64,000 bases of DNA from Frigoribacterium sp. PhB160 (GTDB lineage Bacteria > Actinomycetota > Actinomycetes > Actinomycetales > Microbacteriaceae): assembly GCF_003751785.1 (NCBI RefSeq), contig NZ_RKIE01000003.1:124001-188000 (forward strand). Reading direction: 5' to 3'. This document shows positions 56,808-64,000 of this stretch, in pieces; within the stretch, counting starts at the first letter, position 1; each line of letters opens with the position of its first letter. The translations under genes and the position numbers were made by a program. The notes under the pieces are model-generated. The model was not told the DNA's origin and did not search any database. It saw nothing but the letters and a program-made list of their open reading frames with translations.

Positions 56808-57263
56808 ATGGCCGCCACCGACCAGCCCACCCCCGCCACCGTCGCGAGCACGACCGTGTCGAGCCCGACCGCGCCGAGCACCGGCACCGACCTCGCCGCC
56901 GGCGCCGTCGGCGGCAAGACCGTCGTCGCCGACTCGGTCGTGTCGAAGGTCGCGGGCATCGCCGCCCGTGAGGTCCCCGGCGTGTTCGCCCTCGGCGGCG
57001 GCGCCGCCCGGGCCTTCGGCGCGGTGCGCGACGTGATCGGCTCGACGGACCTCGGCCAGGGCGTCCGCGTCGAGGTCGGCGAGACCGAGGTCGCCGCCGA
57101 CGTCACGATCGTCGTCGACTACCCGGTCGCCATGACGCAGGTCGCCGACCAGGTGCGGACCGCCGTCGCCGGCGCCGTCGAGCAGCTCGTCGGCCTGCAG
57201 GTCTCCGAGGTGAACGTGTCGATCGTCGACGTGCACATCCCCGGCGACGACGACGAGGACTGA
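56808..57263 (+). CDS. Asp23/Gls24 family envelope stress protein
   Basis: A 151-residue Asp23/Gls24 protein. A disordered Thr/Ser/Pro-rich N-terminus (1-40) is followed by TVVADSVVSKVAGIAAREVPGVFALGG, VRVEVGETEVAADVTIVVDYPV and VAGAVEQLVGLQVSEVNVSIVDVHI, the complete single domain. Asp23 proteins are abundant, membrane-associated through partner proteins and induced by envelope or alkaline stress. It is divergent from the sigma-factor operon. The ATG has AGAAGGAG seven bases upstream, a strong ribosome site that suggests high expression. Confidence 0.93.
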   Translation: MAATDQPTPATVASTTVSSPTAPSTGTDLAAGAVGGKTVVADSVVSKVAGIAAREVPGVFALGGGAARAFGAVRDVIGSTDLGQGVRVEVGETEVAADVTIVVDYPVAMTQVADQVRTAVAGAVEQLVGLQVSEVNVSIVDVHIPGDDDED

Positions 57264-57582
57264 CCCCGCCCGGCGCCGGCTGGCGCCTGCCGGCACCGCC
57301 CGGGTACGCCTGCCCGGGAAGGTTCCCAGGCACCCGGAGTTGTGTGTGAGACTGCCTCGGCCGCGCGACACCCAGCGCGACGGGGGCCCGTGGCCTCGAT
57401 GACGACGCCTCCCGCCGTGACGGGCGGCGCTCGGACCGAGCCCGAAACGGGCCGATCCCGCCCGTCTCGGCTGCTCCGACCCGCGTCGCGGTCGCCTCGC
57501 CGTCTCGGTTGCCTCGCCTCCGCGGCTGCCGCGCCTTCGCAGCTGCTTCGCCCTAGGGTCGGCCGCCTCGCCTCAGTTCGCC
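57264..57582. other. Intergenic region, 319 bases
   Basis: Between the convergent Asp23 and quinone oxidoreductase genes. It contains a GCCGGC/GCGCC-rich stem near 57272-57295 and TGCCCGGGAA-GG-TTCCCAGGCA (57311-57332), a near-perfect dyad that may be the Asp23 terminator. The remainder is CGCCTCG/GCCTCGCC-rich simple sequence (57480-57590). No gene is supported. Confidence 0.55.
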
Positions 57583-58563
57583 TCAGCGGACGGCGAGCAC
57601 GATCTTCCCCGAGTGCTTCCCCGACTCCATGCGCTCGTGCGCCGTGGCCGCGAACTCGAGCGGGTACACGCTGTCGAGCACCGGTCGCACCGTGCCGGCG
57701 GCGACGAGCGGCCAGACCTCCTCGCGCACGGCGGCCATGATCGCGCGGCGCTCCTCCAGCGGACGGGCCCGCAGCGTCGTGCCCCAGATGCGGCCGCGCT
57801 TGCCCATGAGGGCGCCCACGTCGATCGTCGACTCGGTTCCCTGCTGCGTCGCGATCACCATGATGCGGCCGCCCACGGCGAGCGCCTCGACGTCGCGGGC
57901 GAGGTAGTCGCCGCCGACGAGCTCGAGCACGACGTCGACGCCGCGTCCGTCGGTCAGGTCGCGCACGACCTCGACGAAGTCTTCACGCTTGTAGTCGATG
58001 CCCCGGTCGGCGCCGAGCTGCTCGCAGAACTCGACCTTGTCGGGCGTCCCCGCGGTCGCGTAGACGGTCGCCCCGAACGCCTTGCCGAGCTGGATGGCGA
58101 TCGAGCCGACCCCGCTCGTGCCGCCGTGCACGAGCAGGGTCTCTCCGGCCTGCAGGCCCGCCGACATGAACACGTTCGACCACACGGTCGCGAGCGCCTC
58201 GGGCAGGCCGGCCGCCTCGACGAGGTCGAGTCCCTTGACGTAGGGCAGCAGCAGGCCCTCGTCGACGGCGACGCGGTCGGCGTAGCCGCCGCCGCTCAGC
58301 AGCGCCACGACGTAGTCGCCGAGGGTCGTGTCGACGACCTCGCTGCCGAGGGCCACGACGGTGCCGCTCACCTCGAGGCCGGGCCAGTCGGGGGCGCCGG
58401 CGGGCGAGGGGTAGCGGCCCTCGCGCTGGGCGACGTCGGCGCGGTTGACGCCGGCCGCGGCGACGTCGATCACGACCTCGCGGGGACCCGGGACGGGCTC
58501 GGGCACCTCGCTGACGATCAGGGCACGGGGCCCTCCGGGCACGGGGACGGTGACGGCACGCAT
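57583..58563 (-). CDS. NAD(P)H:quinone oxidoreductase (PIG3-like)
   Basis: A 326-residue MDR-superfamily quinone oxidoreductase. VVIDVAAAGVNRADVAQREGRYP is the hallmark N-terminal segment, GLEVSGTVVALG follows, and LLVHGGTSGVGSIAIQLGKAFG is the NADPH site. Close to TP53I3/PIG3-type enzymes; no zinc ligands. It reduces quinones, one electron at a time in characterised relatives. ATG 58563 with GGAGG four bases upstream is better than the ATG at 58578. It is divergent from the dCTP deaminase gene. Confidence 0.94.
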   Translation of the reverse strand: MRAVTVPVPGGPRALIVSEVPEPVPGPREVVIDVAAAGVNRADVAQREGRYPSPAGAPDWPGLEVSGTVVALGSEVVDTTLGDYVVALLSGGGYADRVAVDEGLLLPYVKGLDLVEAAGLPEALATVWSNVFMSAGLQAGETLLVHGGTSGVGSIAIQLGKAFGATVYATAGTPDKVEFCEQLGADRGIDYKREDFVEVVRDLTDGRGVDVVLELVGGDYLARDVEALAVGGRIMVIATQQGTESTIDVGALMGKRGRIWGTTLRARPLEERRAIMAAVREEVWPLVAAGTVRPVLDSVYPLEFAATAHERMESGKHSGKIVLAVR

Positions 58564-58627
58564 GCCTCCATCCTCCACCCGGCGTCGGCCGGGCGGCCCG
58601 GCGCCGCCGCGTGGCTAGGCTGACCGG

Positions 58628-59215
58628 GTGCTGCTCTCCGACCACGACATCAAGCTCGAGCTCGACGCCGGACGCATCGGCCTCGACCCGTACGAGCCCG
58701 CGCTGATCCAGCCGTCGAGCATCGACGTGCGGCTCGACCGCCTCTTCCGGCTGTTCGACAACCACAAGTACCCCTTCATCGACCCTGCGGCGGACCAGCC
58801 CGAGCTCACCCGCCTGGTCGAGACCCCGGCCGACGAGCCGTTCATCCTGCACCCGGGCGAGTTCGTGCTCGGCAGCACCTACGAGCTCGTCTCCCTGCCG
58901 GGCGACGTCGCGGCACGCCTCGAGGGCAAGAGCTCGCTCGGCCGCCTGGGGCTCCTGACCCACTCGACCGCCGGCTTCATCGACCCGGGCTTCAGCGGTC
59001 ACGTCACGCTCGAGCTGTCGAACGTCGCGACCCTGCCGATCAAGCTCTGGCCGGGCATGAAGATCGGGCAGCTCTGCTTCTTCCGCCTCAGCTCGCCCGC
59101 CGACCACCCGTACGGCTCGAGCGAGTACGGCTCGCGCTACCAAGGGCAGCGCGGCCCGACCGCGAGCCGGTCGTCGACGAACTTCGTGCACACGGACGTG
59201 TCGGACCGCGACTGA
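58628..59215 (+). CDS. dcd: dCTP deaminase (dUMP-forming type)
   Basis: A 195-residue enzyme supplying dUMP for thymidylate synthesis. [12 protein letters not shown] starts the typical chain; [23 protein letters not shown] binds substrate, [34 protein letters not shown] holds the catalytic Glu and the Ser/Arg triphosphate site, and [15 protein letters not shown] follows. Actinobacterial versions are bifunctional deaminase/diphosphatases, and the HSTAGF sequence agrees with that. The GTG at 58628 gives the usual length. A terminator follows. Confidence 0.97.
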   Translation: MLLSDHDIKLELDAGRIGLDPYEPALIQPSSIDVRLDRLFRLFDNHKYPFIDPAADQPELTRLVETPADEPFILHPGEFVLGSTYELVSLPGDVAARLEGKSSLGRLGLLTHSTAGFIDPGFSGHVTLELSNVATLPIKLWPGMKIGQLCFFRLSSPADHPYGSSEYGSRYQGQRGPTASRSSTNFVHTDVSDRD

Positions 59216-59281
59216 GCGACGACCACCCGCCAGGAGGCGCGCCGGGGGCTCGTCTCGCGCGCCCTCGCCCGGGGACGAGAA

Positions 59282-59320
59282 AGGGGTGCGGGGGAGACCC
59301 GACATCACCCCCGCACCCCT
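59282..59320 (+). terminator. 13-bp terminator hairpin after dcd
   Basis: AGGGGTGCGGGGG (59282-59294) pairs perfectly with CCCCCGCACCCCT (59308-59320) around a 13-base loop, 66 bases after the dcd stop. The rest of this 303-base convergent gap holds a short CCCCC-GCGC-GGGGG hairpin near 59447-59463 and copies of GGAGGCGCG (59233) and CGCGCCTCC, but no gene. Confidence 0.85.
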
Positions 59321-59518
59321 GGACTCGCGTTCCTGAACCGGGACAACGCGAGGCAGGCCCATCCTGCGACGGATCACGCGCCTCCGCATGTCGTGGTGGA
59401 CAACAAACGAAGCGCCTGGTCCGCGGGCGAAGCGTTTCGGAGAAGTCCCCCCGCGCGGGGGAGCGCCCCGGGCCGCCGTGTGCGTTCACGGGCCCCGGCG
59501 GACGTGGTCGAGCCGCGG

Positions 59519-60490
59519 TCAGGCCTCGAGGGTCTCCCGCGGCGAGCGCCCGAAGCGGGCCGCGTAGGCGGCCGTGAACCGGCCGGCGTTCGCGAAGCCC
59601 CAGCTGAGCGCGACCCCCGCCACCGTGTGGCCCTGGGTCGGGTCGGCGACCAGCAGGTCGGCGTGGGCCCCGCGGAGGCGCGCGGCGCGCAGCGCGGTCA
59701 TCGGCGTCGTCTCGAGGTGGCGGCGGAAGGCGAGCTGGAGCCCGCGCGGGGTGAGGCGGGCGGCCGTGGCGATCTCGACGACGCCGATGTCGTCGTGGGC
59801 GTGCTCCTCGATGTAGGCGAGCGCCCGGCGGACCGTCGACGGCAGGGGCCGCGTGTCGCCCAGCCCGGTCAGCCCGACGACGGTCGTCTCGAAGGTCTCG
59901 ACGAAGGCGGCCACGAGCGAGCGGAAGGCCGCTCCCCTGATCAGCGGGCTCGCCATCGCGGCGTCGTTGCGGACGACGTCCTCGAAGACGTGGCCGACCG
60001 CGCCCTGCCAGTGCGAGGCGTGGGCCTCCGACACGGGCCGGAACGACAGCACGTCGAGCCCGGTCGGCGCCGCCAGCGACAGGCCGACGATCTCGCGCTC
60101 GACGGCCTCGCGGTCGAGCATGACCTGCGAGAGGTGGATGTCGTGCCAGTCGCTCTGCTTCTCGCCGTCGGTCGGGAAGACGAACCGGTCGCCGACGGCG
60201 GCGCGGATCTCGTCGCGGTCGCTCGCCAGCCCGAAGCGACCCTGCCGGACGACCGTGACGCAGAAGTACGGCAGGGGCTGGCTGGTCGCCCGCAGGTCGC
60301 CCGTGTAGACGACGTCGCCGAAGGCGAAGCGCTCGTCCCCGACGACGGTGCGCCGGAAGCGGAAGGGGTCCGCGCCTCCCACGTCCATGTCGGTCACGCG
60401 GTAGGTGCGGCGGATGAGCTCGTGGGCCACGTCGGGGTCGTCGGTGTCGATGCCGCGCACTCGCGGGTCGTCGATCGGAGCTGCCGACAC
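59519..60490 (-). CDS. AraC family transcriptional regulator
   Basis: A 323-residue AraC regulator. The N-terminal sensing domain includes PFRFRRTVVGDERFAFGDVVY and GDRFVFPTDGEKQSDW. The C-terminal DNA-binding domain has GVVEIATAARLTPRGLQLAFRRHLETTP and a second helix-turn-helix GVALSWGFANAGRFTAAY. It is a paralogue of the regulator at 7023-8018 and shares the RHLETTP segment. GTG 60490 is the preferred start; the longer ORF reading runs into the divergent promoter. It is divergent from aldo-keto reductase and may regulate it. Confidence 0.9.
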   Translation of the reverse strand: MSAAPIDDPRVRGIDTDDPDVAHELIRRTYRVTDMDVGGADPFRFRRTVVGDERFAFGDVVYTGDLRATSQPLPYFCVTVVRQGRFGLASDRDEIRAAVGDRFVFPTDGEKQSDWHDIHLSQVMLDREAVEREIVGLSLAAPTGLDVLSFRPVSEAHASHWQGAVGHVFEDVVRNDAAMASPLIRGAAFRSLVAAFVETFETTVVGLTGLGDTRPLPSTVRRALAYIEEHAHDDIGVVEIATAARLTPRGLQLAFRRHLETTPMTALRAARLRGAHADLLVADPTQGHTVAGVALSWGFANAGRFTAAYAARFGRSPRETLEA

Positions 60491-60740
60491 GATGTCGTCC
60501 CTCGTCGAGGTGGGCACGCCGGCCGCGGGTGAGGAACGCCGGGTACGTCGGCCTGATCCGCCGACGAGGGCGAGCCTAGCGCGGGCCCCCGGTCTGTGGA
60601 CACGGTGCGTACCCCGGTGGCTCGGGAGGCATCGGCGGGCCGCCCCGGCACCGTCGGCGAGACCCGGCGGGACTGTCCCCCGGAGCGACCTCGGGCGCCT
60701 CCCCCGGCCGGGTCCGCCCGGGCGGCGTAGCGTCGACGAC

Positions 60741-61772
60741 ATGGACTACAGGACCCTCGGGAACAGCGGTGCCTCCGTGTCGGAGCTGACACTGGGCACC
60801 ATGACGTTCGGCGCCGAAGCCGACGAGACCACCTCTCACCAGATCCTCGACGCGTTCGTCGCGGCCGGCGGCACGCTCGTCGACACCGCCGACGTGTACA
60901 GCGCGGGGGTCTCCGAACAGATCATCGGGCGCTGGCTCGCGGCGCACCCGACGGAGGCGCGGCAGGTCGTGCTCGCGACGAAGGGCCGCTTCCCCATGGG
61001 GGAGGGACCGAACGACGTCGGGCTCTCTCGCCGGCACCTCGCCCGTGCCCTCGACGACTCGCTCGGGCGGCTCGGCGTGGAGCACGTCGACCTGTACCAG
61101 ATGCACGCCTGGGACGCCTTCACGCCGATCGACGAGACGCTGCGGTTCCTCGACGACGCCGTCACCGCGGGCAAGATCGGCTACTACGGCTTCTCGAACT
61201 ACCTCGGCTGGCAGGTCGCCAAGGCCGTCGGCCGGGCCTCGGCGCTCGGCTACGCGCCGCCCGTCACGCTGCAGCCGCAGTACAACCTGCTCGTGCGCGA
61301 CATCGAGCACGAGGTCGTGCCGGCCTCGCTCGACGCCGGCATCGGCCTGCTGCCCTGGTCGCCGCTCGCCGGCGGCTGGCTGAGCGGCAAGTACCGACGC
61401 GACGAGTCGCCGACCGGCGCGACCCGCCTCGGTGAGGACCCGGCGCGGGGCATGGAGGCGTGGGAGGCGCGCAACGCCGACGAGCGCACCTGGACCGTCA
61501 TCGACGCCGTCACCGCCGTCGCCGACGCGCACGGCGTCTCGGCGTCGCAGGTCTCGCTCGCGTGGCTGCTGTCGCGGCCGGCGGTCACCTCCGTGATCCT
61601 CGGAGCGCGGACCGTCGAGCAGCTCGACGACAACCTCGGCGCGTCGGGCCTCGTGCTCGGCGACGACGAGCTCGCCCGCCTCACCGACGCGAGCGCTCCC
61701 CGCGTCGACGACTACCCGTACGGCACCGCGGGCGTCGCGCAGCGCGACCGCCGCCTCGACGGCGGTCGCTGA
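60741..61772 (+). CDS. Aldo/keto reductase
   Basis: A 343-residue NADPH-dependent aldo/keto reductase. MDYRTLGNSGASVSELTLGTMTFG is the standard start. The catalytic tetrad is present: Asp in VDTADVYSAG, Tyr in the same segment, Lys in LATKGRFPMG, His in YQMHAWDAF. The NADP loop ILGARTVEQLDDNL is near the C-terminus. It reduces aldehydes or ketones, possibly in detoxification. ATG 60741 follows the 250-base divergent region shared with the AraC gene. Confidence 0.95.
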   Translation: MDYRTLGNSGASVSELTLGTMTFGAEADETTSHQILDAFVAAGGTLVDTADVYSAGVSEQIIGRWLAAHPTEARQVVLATKGRFPMGEGPNDVGLSRRHLARALDDSLGRLGVEHVDLYQMHAWDAFTPIDETLRFLDDAVTAGKIGYYGFSNYLGWQVAKAVGRASALGYAPPVTLQPQYNLLVRDIEHEVVPASLDAGIGLLPWSPLAGGWLSGKYRRDESPTGATRLGEDPARGMEAWEARNADERTWTVIDAVTAVADAHGVSASQVSLAWLLSRPAVTSVILGARTVEQLDDNLGASGLVLGDDELARLTDASAPRVDDYPYGTAGVAQRDRRLDGGR

Positions 61773-61794
61773 GCGGCGCGGCGCGGCGGCCTGC

Positions 61795-61882
61795 GTCGCG
61801 TCCCGTCCTGCGCGTTGCGTCACGCTTTTTTTTCTTGACGCGATGCGCCGTGCGTGATGCGTGACGCGTGACGCGTGACCGG
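61795..61882. repeat. GCGTCACG-family repeat, copy 4 (diverged)
   Basis: GCGTCGCGTCCCGTCCTGCGCGTTG, followed by GCGTCACGC, resembles the family at 36415 and 37686. It is followed by a run of eight T (61827-61834) and tandem GCGTGACGCGTGACGCGTGA. The poly-T after a GC-rich stem suggests a genuine intrinsic terminator for the aldo/keto reductase. Confidence 0.5.
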
Positions 61883-61990
61883 ACCATCCTGCCGAGGGCG
61901 GGTACGCGACGACCCGCCCTCGACCTGACCGCGAGCGGCTGACGCCCGGACGAGCGCTGGCTCGCGCCAGCTCGGGGCTGCGCTCGCGCG

Positions 61991-62842
61991 CTACGCGGAG
62001 CGGTGCAGGTCGCGGGTCGCGCCGACCCGGCCCGAGCGGGCCCGCAGCGCGATCGTCGCCACGAGCACGACGACCGCCGCGACCACCGCGGTGACGCCGG
62101 CGGTCGTGTCGAGCAGCGTCCCCGTGAAGCGTCCGACCGCGACCCAGGCCAGGCCCCAGACGAGCGAGAGCATCGGCGCGAGGCGTCCTCGCCCGGCCGC
62201 CGCGACGGCGACGCCCGACAGCCCGGCGACGCCGAGGACGATCGCCGACCACAGCCCCGTCGACAGGTCGAACCCGTCGAAGCCCGAGTCGACCAGAGCG
62301 GCCGCGATGTTCGCCGCCGTGGCGACCGACACCCAGCCGAGGTAGAGGCCCATGGTGCCGTCGGTGACGACGGCGTCGACCCAGCCGCTCGTCGGCGTCC
62401 GGAAGAGGATGACGAAGATCCGCGCGAGCACGAGCAGCAGGGCGACGATGACGACGACGCTGAGCCAGACGTCGCCGAGCTGCACCGCCGCGAAGAGCCA
62501 GCCCGCGTTGAGCAGCATCGACGCCGCGACCCAGTAGCCGAGGCGGCGGTGCCGGTCGACGGCCCGCTGACGCGGCAGCGCCTGGAAGACCGCGTAGGCG
62601 ATCAGGCCGAGGTAGATGACCGACCAGATCGAGAACGCCGTGGTGGCGGGGGCGATCGTCGTGGCGTCGGCGCTCAGCGCTCCGCCCGAGGCGTTCGACA
62701 CCGACGTGCCGCCGAACGCGCCGCTGCCCACGGCGGCGAGGACGACGGCCAGCACCGCCGACACGACGACGACGATCTGGCGGACGACGTCGGACGAGGC
62801 GGCGGGGCGGACGGCGGCGGAGGCGGGGGCGGAGGTGCTCAT
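61991..62842 (-). CDS. TspO/MBR-related membrane protein
   Basis: A 283-residue protein with about seven hydrophobic helices. The TspO-like region includes ATTAFSIWSVIYLGLIAYAVFQALP, MLLNAGWLFAAVQLGDVWLS and DAVVTDGTMGLYLGWVSVATAANIAA. It belongs to the long tryptophan-rich sensory protein relatives rather than the 160-residue canonical TspO. A role in tetrapyrrole or stress sensing is only a family-level guess. ATG 62842. Confidence 0.82.
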   Translation of the reverse strand: MSTSAPASAAVRPAASSDVVRQIVVVVSAVLAVVLAAVGSGAFGGTSVSNASGGALSADATTIAPATTAFSIWSVIYLGLIAYAVFQALPRQRAVDRHRRLGYWVAASMLLNAGWLFAAVQLGDVWLSVVVIVALLLVLARIFVILFRTPTSGWVDAVVTDGTMGLYLGWVSVATAANIAAALVDSGFDGFDLSTGLWSAIVLGVAGLSGVAVAAAGRGRLAPMLSLVWGLAWVAVGRFTGTLLDTTAGVTAVVAAVVVLVATIALRARSGRVGATRDLHRSA

Positions 62843-62876
62843 GCGGGCGACGGTAGTCCGCGGATATCTCTTAGTT

Positions 62877-62890
62877 GCTGAATGATCAGC
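62877..62890. promoter_or_regulatory. GCTGA/TCAGC dyad before TspO-like gene
   Basis: GCTGA-ATGA-TCAGC is a perfect 5-bp dyad in an AT-rich patch that also holds ATATCTCTTAG, 34 bases before the ATG. It probably includes the promoter and an operator of the TspO-like gene. A GGAGGCGCGG copy follows at 62900-62909. Confidence 0.45.
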
Positions 62891-62983
62891 GGACTGTCAG
62901 GAGGCGCGGCCCGGCCCCCACGGACCGCCGCCGGTGCCCCGCCCCGCCGCTGCCGCTGCCCGCACCCCGCGCCCGCGCCCCGC

Positions 62984-64000
62984 TCAGGCCGCGGGCCGCC
63001 AGCGGCGCAGCAGCTGCGCGTTCAGCGCGACGACCACGGTCGACAGGCTCATGAGCACGGCGCCGGCCGCCGGCGAGAGCACGAACCCGACCGGTGCGAG
63101 CACCCCCGCGGCCAGCGGCACGGACAGCACGTTGTAGCCCGCGCCCCACACGAGGTTCTGGATCATCTTGCGGTAGCCGACCCGCGACAGCGAGATCACC
63201 GAGAGCACCGACCGCGGGTCGTTCGAGGCGAGGACGACGCCCGCCGACTCCACCGCGACGTCCGTGCCCGCCCCGATCGCGATGCCCACGTCGGCCCGGG
63301 CGAGCGCGGGAGCGTCGTTGACGCCGTCGCCGACCATGGCGACGCGCTGGCCTCGCTGCTGCAGCTCGGCGACGCGGGCGTCCTTCTCGCCGGGCCGCAC
63401 CTCGGCGAAGACCTCGTCGATGCCGAGCTCGCGTCCGACCGCCTCGGCCACCTGCCGCGCGTCGCCGGTCACCATCGCCACCCGCACGCCCGCGTCGTGC
63501 AGGCGCCGCACGGCCTCCGCCGACTCCGGCCGCACCTCGTCGCGCAGCGCGAACGCCGCCTCGACCGATCCGTCGCGCACGAGGTAGAGCACCGCGGCGC
63601 CCTCGGAGCGCCACGGCTCGGTCGCGCGCTCGACCTCGGTCGGCACCGTCAGGGCGCGGTCGCGGAGCAGGCCCGGACCCCCCACCGCGACCTCGACCCC
63701 GGCGACGGAGGCCTGGACGCCGCTGCCGGTGAGGGAGCGGAACTGCTCGACCTGCGCCTCCCCGGCGTCGTCGTGACCGGCCGCGGCCCGGACGATCGCG
63801 CGACCGAGCGGGTGCTCGCTGTCGCGCTCGACCGCCGCGGCGAGGCGCAGCGCCTCGGCGTCCGACCCCAGGGACGACGAGGAGGCGCGGGCCACGTCCG
63901 TCACCGCGGGCTCGCCCTTCGTCAGGGTGCCGGTCTTGTCGAAGAGCACGGTGTCGACCGTCCGCATGCGCTCGAGGGCCAGGCGGTCCTTGACGAGGAT
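62984..64000 (-). CDS. Heavy-metal (copper-type) P-type ATPase, C-terminal part
   Basis: The last 338 residues of a P1B ATPase; the gene continues beyond the window. Visible are the phosphorylation motif VLFDKTGTLTKGEPAV (Asp at about nt 63935), the nucleotide-domain SEHPLGRAIV (HP motif), MVTGDARQVAE, VAMVGDGVNDAPALA, and the last two helices with SRVGYRKMIQNLVWGAGYN and PAAGAVLMSLSTVVVALNAQLL. The MSLSTV tail matches Cu+-exporting CopA-type enzymes. It exports copper or silver from the cytoplasm. Metal-binding CPC motif and N-terminus are outside the window. Confidence 0.94.
   Translation of the reverse strand: MLVKDRLALERMRTVDTVLFDKTGTLTKGEPAVTDVARASSSSLGSDAEALRLAAAVERDSEHPLGRAIVRAAAGHDDAGEAQVEQFRSLTGSGVQASVAGVEVAVGGPGLLRDRALTVPTEVERATEPWRSEGAAVLYLVRDGSVEAAFALRDEVRPESAEAVRRLHDAGVRVAMVTGDARQVAEAVGRELGIDEVFAEVRPGEKDARVAELQQRGQRVAMVGDGVNDAPALARADVGIAIGAGTDVAVESAGVVLASNDPRSVLSVISLSRVGYRKMIQNLVWGAGYNVLSVPLAAGVLAPVGFVLSPAAGAVLMSLSTVVVALNAQLLRRWRPAA

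Noticed and set aside
54964-57263. Toxin-antitoxin or gas-vesicle island in the Asp23 region
   Set aside because: The genes are clear Asp23/ECF-sigma family members with no gas-vesicle or toxin motifs.

Overview
The window looks like a chromosomal segment from a very GC-rich actinobacterium, most plausibly a Microbacteriaceae-type soil or plant-associated organism. The reasons are G/C-saturated third codon positions, many GTG starts with 4-base GTGA/ATGA overlaps, a DtxR/IdeR-type iron box, an actinobacterial LexA box, ANTAR and Asp23 proteins, and a tRNA-Gly(CCC) with an encoded CCA. No phage, IS transposase or CRISPR array was seen. The genus is not proven by what I can see.

Layout. 0-9.4 kb is mixed housekeeping: a truncated sensor kinase, a PIF1-like helicase, an iron-regulated heme oxygenase, a diacylglycerol-kinase-like protein, an AraC regulator divergent from glutathione peroxidase, and a MarR regulator. 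9.4-24.8 kb is an exopolysaccharide/surface locus: a secreted repeat protein, two Wzc-type tyrosine autokinases, a flippase, a polymerase, a low-molecular-weight tyrosine phosphatase, a GT2, three sugar-nucleotide epimerase/dehydratases, and a single protein that fuses the initiating polyprenyl-phosphate sugar-phosphate transferase to a GT4 glycosyltransferase. A DUF3060-type lipoprotein follows. 24.9-28.5 kb is a tightly overlapped three-gene operon (acyl-CoA dehydrogenase-like, PIG-L deacetylase/methyltransferase fusion, GT2) of unknown pathway.

28.6-42.3 kb is a patchwork of single genes: a hydrolase, an Eis-like acetyltransferase, Lrp divergent from alanine dehydrogenase, an SOS-box-controlled small gene, two fluoride-channel genes, tRNA-Gly, lipoproteins, GrpB and a cation/proton antiporter. 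The gaps hold several families of hairpin-forming intergenic repeats and a cluster of DnaA boxes far from any dnaA. 42.5-46.9 kb is a four-gene catabolic operon (GntR, ADP-ribosylglycohydrolase fold, NCS1 permease, PfkB kinase) resembling the poorly understood yegTUVW set of enterobacteria. 47-53.2 kb holds small proteins, FUSC, a GAF-ANTAR pair, PhzF and a small ATPase with an apparent CTG start. 53.2-57.3 kb holds a TetR/oxidoreductase pair with matching operators and an ECF-sigma/Asp23 envelope-stress module. 57.5-64 kb holds a quinone oxidoreductase, dCTP deaminase, AraC with a divergent aldo-keto reductase, a TspO-like protein and the C-terminal part of a heavy-metal P-type ATPase.

The strongest sequence-level oddity is the 10-mer GGAGGCGCGG, which I counted at 37 places on the two strands. 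It is enriched between genes and repeatedly paired as terminator hairpins, much as DNA uptake sequences are.
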